64,000 bases of DNA, taken from positions 2,083,252 through 2,147,251 of the forward strand of contig CM025855.1 of assembly GCA_003952965.2 (NCBI GenBank). The letters are read 5' to 3'. Positions 1-11,600 of this stretch are shown in pieces (the first letter of the stretch is position 1; the number at the start of each line of letters is the position of its first letter). The translations under genes and the position numbers were made by a program. Below the pieces are notes generated by a model that ran no database searches, was not told the DNA's origin, and was given only the letters and a program-made list of their open reading frames with translations. This DNA is from Morella rubra. Taxonomy: Eukaryota; Streptophyta; Magnoliopsida; Fagales; Myricaceae.

Positions 1-2646
1 GGGGGGGTTACATATTACGGGTCTACATACTTGAATCCAAATATATTTAGTTTGCTAAGAAATAATTGAAATTAAGGCACATAATTCCCAGTTATTATTT
101 CGACACTTTCGATCCTGGTGTTTGCTAGAATATATGTTAAAAGGTGAAAAAAGGCTCGTGTGTTCAAATTCTAAACATTTACTTATTAAAAAGGCAAAAT
201 TTTGGACTTAAAAAATATCTACAGGAAAAAGTACTCTAGAAGTACAAACCAATTTTGATTCACATATTTATCATCAATCTATGAGCATGCGTGCACCCTT
301 TGACAAAGTAGAAAGGAATGAAGAACGAGACATTAAATTTCCATAATATTTCTTAGAGGACACACCTGTAAGATTTCATCTTGTTAACGAGCAGATAATA
401 CTGAAAATTCCTCGTTATTGAGAAATAATTATGGTCATTTATCTCTGGGAATTGGACTTAGAAGCTTTCCCAAGTGTGTCCTTTTTCCGGGGTTGGAACC
501 TACAGGTTCTGAACCAAAATGATCCGGTAAATTGCATGAGGTTCACAGCAACAAAGGCTGGTCAAAAGCAATTTGGATTCGTGCAGACATGATCCGAATA
601 CTTCCCTTTTGGGTTGTCTCTAACGATTAGAAAGATTTGAAAGTCAACAAAGAAAAGAAACAGAGATGTGGAAACGTATGACTGTGATATCCAAGCTAAG
701 TCAACTCATCCCTTCACCACTTGAACAGTCCAGCAAAAATTCTTGAACAATTTCAGCTAATTCCTTTCTAAGCTTAAGCTTTTGGGATTAAGTGGTAGTC
801 TCACACGGTATCAAAGCAAAAGTCTTGAGATCGAGACCTGACTCCACACTTCACCCCAATTTCAATTAAATATTGGATATTGCATTTCTATTCCCCATCA
901 TGAAATTTTTTGGAATGATGCAGCATAATGATGAAATTTGGAGATCTCCCGAGATGCTGAATCTCAAAGCCCTCCCCGTGATTGCAAGAGAAATGAGATT
1001 ATGAAGCAACAACAGAAGACAAAACTGTGATGTAAGCCTAGTAAAATATACAACACTTTACTATGTAGGGCAAACTCACATGTAGACCTAGTAATCTCTT
1101 GGGACTGAAACTATAAGCCAGTTGTGAGCTAGGAAAACATCACGTATGACCCATAACTATTCTGAGACAGAAATGTCTCGAGATATACCATACTTACAAC
1201 AGCAACTATCTTTTTTTCCAGTTGAGGCCTTCTCCCAAACAAGAGCCGTCAATTAAAATTCAGCTCCTAATCTTTCTTGTCTCCATCTGACGAACTGCAA
1301 TGTCATGGAGAACCATCACAAGCCAAGAAAAGGCCACATGTACATTAGAGCAACCTTGAGAATATTGCATTATCCACGTATATGAGAAAATAGTTGGCAT
1401 CAGGACAAACCAAATCCATGTACTGCATTCTACAATTTCATCATTATATGATAATATTAGCTTAACATTTTTAAAGAGATGAACATCATTCAAAAGTTGC
1501 CTTGTTCACTTAACCTCCACATTTTCTGAATCTCTCTTTTGCTTCTCTTGTTCTAGACTCTCTTAGCATGTCGAGTTGGAGACTTGTCTTCTGTGAGAGT
1601 TGAGTCCAGAAGAGAATTGTTGCTAGATATCCTTGCTGTCTTTTAATTCTCAAGTCTTATGAAGAATATGAAATCAATATACAAGCACTCAATTTTCCTT
1701 TTAAAATCATGATGATCTATCGTATTTTGTGTTTAGTACTTCATATAAGGTAGTCAATGATCTTTCCAAGGTAATATTAAAACATCACAGCAGCACTGGA
1801 ACACGTGTGCATGATCTTGTGTAACTGTAACTTCAGCTCTTTCTGAAACTCAAAAAAAAAAAAAAAAACTAGGGCTAAAGGATTCTAACCTCCAGGATCC
1901 AGTCTTAAAATATTTTCAGCTAATCATTTGGATACATCATCCAACATAGTTCAATGCGAGCCAAAAATTATCCAAGCAATTCAGATATATGCTTTCAGTA
2001 TGAGCTGGACTGAGACCACCAATGAGACCAAGACCGATACCCACCCACCACTTTGACCCAAAAGAGCATTCTATTCACTTGTGAGTAGTTGAATCACTCA
2101 GCTAGACCCAAGTTTCCTTAAGAGGAAAGTATTTTGCACTTTATTACTATTGTCAAGACAATTAGGGTCTGCATAGTCATGGAAAGGTTTTGGGGGTTTA
2201 TTGTCGTTGATTTTCTTTCCTTATTTACTTCACCATGTATTGCCCTATATATATTGGATGTGTGAGGGAGGAAGTAATATACTTTCTCTTCCCTTTTACG
2301 TGAAATCCTAGTTTCTGTAACTATGAATCGTTATCTTCCTGTAAGAACCAAAATAGCTCTGGTGTAGATTAGCCTGATTCTTACCAAGACACCATTACTC
2401 CATAGTCAATCATCTTCTAAAACCTATTATCCTAGAAGTAGGTCATCTTAGTTAAATTTCACCACTAGCAAATGCTGTTTCTAATCCATCAAATTCATAG
2501 TGGCCGAACAATGTTCTGTAATTGTTAAAGACATGGTAGTCAGCACACACTGATATTTAGTCAAGAACTCTTACCAATTTTTTTCACACCCAAAACACCC
2601 TTTAAAAGTAAACTGTTTTAGCAGAAGGTTATGAGGTCCAGAGTAC
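1..2646. other. 3' flank of the JMJ gene, no gene recognised
   Basis: I see no convincing coding exon on either strand. The longest open frames (for example 1260-1493 minus) are short and match no family I know. At about 790-880 there is a stretch with the style of a tRNA-derived repeat (a 'ggtatcaaagc' core followed by 'gagacctgactcc'), but it is too degraded to call. A region around 2200-2360 has a TATA-like 'ctatatatatt' followed by CT-rich DNA and could be a solo LTR or a decayed promoter. The part nearest 2646 is probably the 3' UTR of the minus-strand JMJ gene. Confidence 0.4.
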
Positions 2647-5600
2647 TTACGCAACTTTTGAGATCAGATTCTTTGCTTCACTTACAGCATCACAAACAGC
2701 ATATAATGCCATCTTCTTCACCTATGAACCCAGAAATTTGTGAATTGTCAAAAAAATCAACAGATAAAACATATGGTAGTCTCATATGCATGGTGAAAGC
2801 AGGGAAAAACTTTCCATATATTCAGTCGAATGAATTGCTGTACATGATATATGCTCATATATGTAACACAATAACGATACATAAATAAGGAAACAATCTC
2901 CTAATTTTGTCTAAATGAGATTCACCGAATATCTCCTCAATTACTCATCCCAATGACATCACAATCCCCGTGATTTCTACAATCTTTGGGATTTCTTCAC
3001 TCCCCCTCAAGTTGGATCATAGATATTGATCATTTCCAACTTGCCTATAAAGTCATCAAAGTTTTGTTGAAACAACCCTTTTGTGAAGATATCTGCAATC
3101 TGCTCTTTTGTAGGAACATAGGTCATACACATGATTCCAGCTTCCACTTTGTCCTTGATGAAATTTCTGTCCATTTCTAAATGTTTGGTCCGATCATGCT
3201 AAACTGGATTGAGGGAAATATTGATGGCTGCTTTGTTATCACAGTAGAGTTTCACTAGAAGTCTCACTTTGACATGTAATTCTTCTAAGAGTTTCTTTAA
3301 CCACAATCCTTCACACATCCCTTGTGCAACTGATCTAAACTCAGCTTTAGCACTACTTCTAGCAACTACATTCTGTTTCTTGCTTCTCCAAGTCACCAAG
3401 TTTCCCTATACAAAGGTGCAGTAGCTTGTAGTAGACCTTCTATCTTCTGCCGAGCTTGCCCAATCAGCATATGTGAAGATTTCTACTTCCTTGCTTTCAT
3501 TTTTCTTGAAGAATAGGCCTTTGTCTAGAGAGCCCTTAAGATATCTAAGAATTTTGTACACAGACTCTAGATGAATTTCCTTAGGTGAATGCATGTGTTG
3601 GCTTGCCACGATAACCGCAAATGCAATGTCTGGTCTAGTATATGATAAGTAGATTAGCTTGCCAACTAGTTTTTGATATCTGTTTTTGTCAACTGGGTTT
3701 CCATCGTCTTCTGGTCTTTTTCCAGCTTCTATAGGTGTGTCATTTGGTTTACATCCAAGCATACCAGTCTCGGTTAGGAGATCAAGGATATACTTTCGTT
3801 GAGATACGCTAATGCCCCTTTTTGATCTGGCAACTTCCATGCCCAAGAAGTATCGCATTTGTCCTAGATCTTTTACCTCAAATTCAGTGGCTAGGACTTT
3901 CTTCAGTCTTTCCATTTCCATTATATTATCTCCAGTTAGGATTATATCATCGACATATACAATAAGAATTGTTTTCTTCCCATCTTTAGATTGCCTGAAA
4001 AACATAGTATGATCTGATTGCCCCTGCTGATATCCTTGATTCTTGACTACTTTGGCAAATCTATCGAACCATGCTTTTGGTGATTGTTTGAGGCCATATA
4101 GGGACTTCTTGAGTTTACACACTCGATCTTCTTCACCAGTTTTACAAAAACCTAGTGGTATTGTCATGAAGACTTCTTCCTCTAATTCTCCATTCAGAAA
4201 TGCATTCTTAATGTCAAGTTGTTGGAAGGGCCAGTCCAAATTGACTGCTAATGACAAGAGAACCTGAATTGTATTCAACTTTGCCACGGGTGCAAAGGTC
4301 TCGGTGTAATCAATGCCTTGGGTTTGTGTATACCCTTTTGCAACAAGGCGGGCTTTGTACCTTTCTATAGTCCTATCAGCTTTGTATTTCAAAGTGAACA
4401 CCCATTTGCATCCTACCGGTCTCTTTCCTCTCGGCAACTCCATCACTTCCTAAGTTCCATTCTTTTCCAAGGCCCGCATTTCTTCCATTACAGCCTCTCT
4501 CCATTGGGGAACCTCTAAGGCCTCCTGAATATCTTTTGGAATTTCTGCACTATCCAGGTTAGAGGTAAAAGCACAAAACTTGGTAGACAAAGCATCATAA
4601 GACATAAAGTTTGAGATTGGATGGAGAGTACATGACCGAGGTTGTTTTCAAAAGGCAATAGGTAAATCAATATCAGAAGACTTACCAGATGTGGAAGGAG
4701 ATTCATGGACACTTGGAACTATTACCGGTTCCGACTCTTTCGGTGCCTCAGGTATGAGATGCTTTATTACTTTTGGTTTTGGCTTCCGTGAATAGACCTG
4801 TATCTCTTTGTCAAGTTGTTTTTCTACATCTCCCCCTGAGTTCAAGTGGCCTTCTGTAATTGGCATATTAAAATGAGTAGTGACAGATTCATTGTTTATG
4901 GCAGGATCAGTGTTTGGGACAAACTCAAGGAGACAGAAATTGAAGTCCAAAAATTGAGCTTCACTCAAATGTTCCCCCTGAAGAGAAGGCTTTTGGAAGT
5001 ACGAATAATTTTCAAAGAATGTAACATCAAGGCTGACAAAGACTTTTGTGTGGAGGGATCATAGCATTTGTACCCCTTTTGAGTAGGAGAATATCCAATG
5101 AATACACACTTAATAGCGTGAGGATCTAATTTGCTTCGATGATGGGAATGAACATGGACAAAAGTGGTACATCCAAACACTCTAAGAGGAAGACAAGAGC
5201 CAAGGCGAGAGGTCGGAAAAGATTTCTGAAATTTTTGAAAGGTGTTTCAAATAAAAGAACACAGCTAGGCATTCTATTGATGAGGTAGGTAGAGGTTAAA
5301 AGAGCATCACCCCAGAATTTTGTTGGCATATTTGTAGTAAATAGTAAGGCACACGTAACTTCAAAAAGATGTCGATTTTTTCGTTCAACAACCTCGTTTT
5401 GTTGGGGGGTGTCGACGCATGAACTTTGATGAATTATCCCATATTTAATAAGATAATCTCCCAAAATAGAATTAAAATATTCGCTGCCATTATCAATGCG
5501 CAAAATTTGAATTGGAGTCTGGAATTGTGTTTGAATCATGGTATGGAAATTGATAAACACAGAACGAACTTCAGTTTTGTCTTTCAAAAGATAAACCCAA

Positions 5601-8600
5601 CAAAGGTGAGTATGATCATCAATAAAGGTAACAAACCATTTTGTGTGAGTACGAGTGAGAGTGCGAGAAGGACCCCATAGATCACTGTGATCATGGTAAA
5701 CGGTTGGGATGGTTTGTATTGGGATTTTGGGAATGAAGTTCGTTTATGTTTCACAAGCTCACAAATTTCACACTGAAAATCGATGGAATTTTTATTTGAA
5801 AAAATGGAAGGAAACAACTGTCTCAAATATTGAGGGTTTGGATGACCCATTCTAAAATGCCATAACAAAATTTCACTATCCCTAGTGACAGATGTAGAAT
5901 CACAAATGACAGTTGGATATTGTTCACTCACAGTAGCCTCCTCAAAGTAGTAAAGTCCTTCACAATCCTTAGCACTGTCAATCGTCTTCCCCCATAATAG
6001 GTCCTGAAAAAAACAATGAGATGGAAGAAACTTAGCGGAGCAATTGGACATTTTTGTTAACTGGCTAACAGATAACAAATTACAGGCTAAATTGGGAACA
6101 TGAAGAACAGAGTCCAGTATGATAGATTTAGATAGTCGAATACTCCCTTTTCCTGCAACAGACGAAGAGAGCCATCTGCAATTTTAACTTTAAGATTTCC
6201 AGCACACGGTGAGTAAGAAGAAAAAAGATGATAGGAATCAGTCATGTGATCAGAAGCGCTTGAGTCAATGATCCAAGAACTTTGATTCGGGAGGTACTCA
6301 ATGCACGAAGAAAATTACCTTTGTGGGCTAAGGAAGCAGAAGCAATATTCTGAGAAGACTGACCCGAGGTTTGGAAACTGGAAAATAACTTATGTAATTG
6401 GTCCAGTTGTGCAGAACTAAAAACACCAGTAGGGACGTCGTACAGGACTTGGGATGGCGCTGATGGGTGTTCGAGAGTGGCCTGATAACCTAGTGCGCGA
6501 TGGCCCTGCCTTGGTTTCCAATCTGCAAGCTTCCTGTGGAGTTCCCAACAAACATCCTTTGTATGACCAGATTTGCGACAGTGGTCGCACCAATGCTTAT
6601 TTCTCGACTGTTTTGGGCCTGACCCAGTGCTAGTATTTGGGCCTTTAGAGACCAAAGCTGACATTTCAGCTCCTGACCCATTAGGCCCGACGGTACTCTT
6701 CTCTAGCATCACTTTCCTGCGGTGTTCCTCTCGTCGCACTTCGGCAAACATTTCTCGTGTCGAAGGCAGTGGACGTCGGCCAAGGATTCAGCCTCTCACA
6801 TCGTCCAGCTCTCGGTTAAGACCAGCAAGGAACTCGAAAACTCTCTCAGTCTCCAGCTTCTTTTTATACCGAGCACTATCACCGGAGCACTCCCATTCAT
6901 CGTCGTAGCTCAAATCGAGCTCCTGCCAGAGTGCCGACATCTCCATGTAATAATCAGTGACGTCTTTCTCCCCTTGCTTCATCTGCCATAAGCGGGTTTT
7001 GATATCAAAGATCTGTGAGGAGTTGCCGATGTCTGAGTAGGTCTCCCGAACAGCATCCCACACATCCTTTGCCGTAGGTAAGAATAGGTACATCTTCCCG
7101 ATGGAGGATATCATGGAGTTTACCATCCAAGCGATAACCATCGAGTTCTCCGACCACTATTTCACCAGGGAGGCTGCATCGGTAGAGGGTGGTTGTTTCG
7201 TCTTGCCAGTAAGGTACCCAAGCTTTCCTTTGCCATCGAGGACAAGTTTGATCAACTGAGCCCATTCCCGAAAGTTTTTTCCGTTGAGTTTCTCTACAGT
7301 GAGTTGGAAGGAAGAATTTTCAAGACCATTGGAGCCCATGGTGGACACCGCTGGTGTTTCCCGAGTGGGATTGGTGGTCGTGACCAAGCCTTCGCTATCG
7401 ACGGCGGCGTCCGTCATGGATAGCTAGGGCAACCTAGCTCTGATACCATGAAAGCAAGAAAAAACTTTCTATATATTCAGTCGAATGAATTGTTGTACAT
7501 GATATATGCTCATATATATAACACAATAACGATACATAAATAAGGAAACAATCTCCTAATTTTGTCTAAATGAAATTCACCAAATATCTCCTCAATCACT
7601 CATCCCAATTACATCACAATCTCCGTGATTTCTATAAGCTTTGGGATTTCTTCACATGGCACTACAAGGTACTGGTTCCAAGATTAAATTGGCAGCAGCG
7701 CTTTCTCTTAGAGATCCAAAAAAAGAAATGTAACATTAGCTTCAAAATAGGAGCAGTTCTAATAAGGAAAAAGAAAAGTGATGTATAGGCAAGCATGTTG
7801 GTGGACATTTTCATGCTTGGAAATGTGTCCTAGATGTAAAATCAAAAGACATCACATTGTAGGATAAGGGTTCATTTCTTCTTTTATTACTAAATCAAAG
7901 CATGGGAAAGAAATTTCAAACGATCAAGTAGCCAAGACTCTATCAATATGCTTCTGAATACTGAGGAACACAAAAGCCAACTAATGAGTTGCACGGGAGT
8001 AATTGAAATAACATGTACCTCTAACTTATCTTCCTTGGATATGTGAGTTTTTGGTAGCAGACGAAATTCCTCTGTCAACCTAATGCATTCTTGAACATTC
8101 TCAGGGGAAACAAAGTCAAGGGCCACTTTGATGCATGACTGGCCCAGATTACGAGGAAGTGTTAAAAAAAAAACTTGATATGGCACATAAAAAAAAAGAT
8201 ACGAATAAAATGACTTCAAAATTTGTCTAAAAAAGCTTATAAGACTTCATGACTTTCACGTCATTGCTTCAATTTTAATTAAGCTGTGATGCTCTTAGTA
8301 ACTCCCTATAGCTAATGTTCATCCATCAAGGATGCTTCTGAACTGATAGGCAAGTAAGAGGAGGCAACTATCATATTGAAGCAAGTTGCTGTCGTTTAAT
8401 TTCAGTTTTGGCTGCTTAAGAGTTGTCAATGTGTGGGGCCATCAAACTGTAGTCAGTTAAAGCAAAGATCTATATGCTTTCAAAGTTTACATTATAACGG
8501 TGGTATGACTAAAGCATTTTCCATTAATTGAGTTCAATACTTCCACGAGTTATGTGCCATTTTATGTTTACATGCTGATATTGAAAAGTCATTGAATTCC

Positions 8601-11600
8601 TATGCATGTGTTGAATGTGGATATATATTTTTTTTTTTTTTCTGTTTTTTCCAGATTTGCTCATTGGATCAATAAGGACAGAAAAAACATTGTGTTTAAC
8701 TCTTCACATCATACCCCTGTACGATATGTGGTAGAGATTACTAAAGAATTTCTAGTGGTACTCAAGAATTAAATTGGTCTTTACTAAAAATTTATTGACT
8801 GGTCAAATCAAGAGTCCTAGTCACAGTAGATTAAGAGTCAATGAGTGTAAATATGCTTCATTGGCTACAAATATCCAAATTTTTATATTCAGACTTAGAT
8901 GTTTAAGGGTTGTGAACAACAGTAACTTCAAACCAAAGAAGAAGAAGAAGCTCTAGGCACCCATGTCTTCAATATTGCAAGCACTCATAGTTCCGGTAAC
9001 AAAAGCCTCTTTTTTTTTCTTTTTTTTTTTCCAGACTTCATTTCCAAACACAGCCACTGTCCAGAATTTTCCAGCATGTGTTCGATTCAAGAAAACCCAA
9101 TTCAACCTCTAAACCCTAATCAGTTGTTTTAGAATCTGAAGTCCTATATCCATAAATTCTCCAAATCCTAAACCCAACACAAGCAAATAAATTCCCTCAA
9201 CAGGTCCTATGTCAAACTAGGATGTAGAAAAGTACTAACTTCCATTCTATGCAGCATTGTTTTTGTTCTAGATTCCTCTTATACATGTTTCTGGATACGT
9301 TTCCCCCCTCTCTACTCAGAATTTGCAGGTCTCATAGGTCCACTATAATAACTCCAAGATCCCTTTTTTCTGTGTGGTTGTATTTTTCGCGTCTTTTTTT
9401 CCTTGTAGCAGTCAAGGAAATATGCTTTTCCTCTTTTTCCTCCCATGATTTGGTAAAAAGGAATATTAGTTGAAAGAGAACTGCACCTGTCTATTTCTCA
9501 CTTGATGTGGGCATCCTGCAGGAATGAACACAGCTTCGCCAAGGTATTGCTCAAATGTCCATGGTTCAACACCTGAATAGAATTCATGTTTACACCATAC
9601 TATGTACCCTATCACTACCCTGACATACAATAGTTGACAAAACATAATTTCTTACCGAACTCTTCCTTCAGCTGCTTTTTATGCGTCTCATTCAGGTAAA
9701 AGGTTTGGTCGTGAATAGGATGAACTACCTGAAGCAAGTGCAAATGAAACTCATCTTAAACTAAACCAAGTCAATATAATACAGTCCACGTTGTTTGGAG
9801 ATCACACTCACAAAATCCACAGGAAGATTATTGATGAGGCAGAGGTCTTTGCGATGCTTCTCCAGGTACTTGATTAGCATGGGCACATCCTGCCTACGAA
9901 AAATGTCCCAAACAGCACCACCATATACAACCTCTGAAATGTCATTGTTTTGGCGGGAGTCCCTAGTTGAATTGTCTTCGAGTTTGGGCAATTCTTGGTT
10001 GTTATTTACATTGCATGAAACTTTTGCACCTGAAGAATCTTTCCCACTGACAGACTTTACTTCTGCTCTTAATTTGAAAGGCCGAAAATATTTCTGACTA
10101 CATGAATCTCTTTCCACTGTTGCGTGTTTGGCATCATCTTCATATGGAGACCAAAATTCTTTGATAATAGGATAGTTGCGGTCTGTATCAACTCCATTTG
10201 ACATGGTCATACTACACTCATCAATATTTCTACTTTCAGGGCAGTGGGGACCTGAACCCTGTTCTTTAGAGGAAGGGGCATTTGAAACTTCCCTACTTGC
10301 AAAAGAGTAGGGATCTACCTGTACCCCCACTGAGTCTGACTTCAAACAATCTTTATTGTTGTCAGAAATAGTCACCTTGACAGAACTGTTGCCATCTGTC
10401 ATCCAACTTCTTGTTGTCAAACTTGAAGATTGGCAATATCCCCGATTGTTTAAATCAGTTTCAACCATTCCCTTCTGGGTATCAAGTCGATCAGCACCAC
10501 TGTCTTCTTTCGCAGCACTCTTGCTAAGGGAATCCATTTCAAATGGAGAAAATGTGTTCTTCTCAGTGATGTTCTTGCATATGGTACAACATAATTCTTG
10601 AGTGCCAGGATGGTTGGTACCAGTAGTTAGCTGATCAGGTGGAAAGTTCCTTTCCTCCATATCCCTGCATTGACAAATGCAGCATCTTTTAAGCTTATGT
10701 TGTGCAGTCACATTTGGTCTTAAGTCCCCATTTGTGCTAGTAGGAAAAATAGAGGAATTCAAGTCAATCGAACCAGTGCATGTGTCAGGCTGATTTTTGA
10801 CACAGCATAACTGGTCAAATTTTAACTTCATACCAGAAGCATTTTCTTTTTCGCTATTGTCTTGTGTACTTTGTATGTATTCCGTACGTTCAGTTGACAA
10901 GGTACCTTTAGCAAGGTCATTGCCTAATGGAAAACATCTAATCAATTCAACCTCTTTCTTAACCATATCATATGAACTCCCACAATCCCTAGCCAGCAGA
11001 GAGGGGCTGGGATCACTCATATGGATGTCAAACTTCTGAACCCTTTCATCAAAATATCCAACTGACTTGCCATCAGACTTTAAAATCGCTTGATTTTCTG
11101 AAGAAGCAGGAGTTCCAAAGTCCCAAGCTTTATCTGCTCCTAGTTTACAAAAGTCCAAGGATTTATTTTGTAGTCCATCCAGTGTTCCTTGATCTATACT
11201 TGGCCTTTCCAGTGAGGAAGATTCACTTGCCATAATGTCTGCTTTATCAGAATATTTATGAACCATGCTGTTACCTTTGTAGGATCTTTTTCGTCGCTTT
11301 TTTCTGGATGTTCTTGGAAACTTACGCGTCTCCCCACAAAGTTTCTGCAAATCTTCAGCTTCATATTTCTTCTTTAATTTTTTTATGACTTTTTGTTGTC
11401 CTGGAGGAATCTTTACTTCAGTTGTGTGTGTCAGTACATTAACCTAAACAGAAATGATAATGTTATAAATTGAATTAGCAGAAACAAAGGGACATCTGGT
11501 AACCATATAGAGGGAAAATAGGAAAAGAAAATATGTATAGCATCTGAACACCATGAAAATCCCTATTCAGAGCGTCAGAAATTCATGGAATCAGAAAAGC

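Larger units (their letters stand above)
2794..7654 (-). mobile_element. Ty1/copia LTR retrotransposon, structurally complete but coding-defective
   Basis: The element is 4861 bp with two 206-bp LTRs (TG...CA), a tRNA-Met-type primer site, a polypurine tract and a perfect 5-bp target duplication, CATGG, at 2789-2793 and 7655-7659. Domain order on the minus strand is gag, protease, integrase, reverse transcriptase, RNase H, which defines Ty1/copia (Pseudoviridae-type). The reading frame is broken by several stops and frameshifts, so it cannot move by itself. The two LTRs differ at 12 of 206 positions by eye, so the insertion is moderately old. Confidence 0.95.
2722..8018 (-). other. Last intron of the JMJ gene, 5297 bp, host of a copia insertion
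   Basis: The donor (GAG|GTACAT) is at 8018 and the acceptor (ATAG|GTGAAG) is at 2722-2723, joining KLE to VKKMALYAV in phase 0. Removing the 4861-bp element and one 5-bp target copy leaves an ancestral intron of 431 bp. The element lies in the same orientation as the gene, so its promoter and poly(A) signals could act on the host transcript. An early poly(A) site here would remove only the last 24 residues, because the JmjC ligands lie upstream. Confidence 0.85.

Noticed and set aside
780..880. tRNA-like or SINE-like stretch
   Set aside because: Box-like phrases are present but no cloverleaf, tail or target duplication could be drawn.
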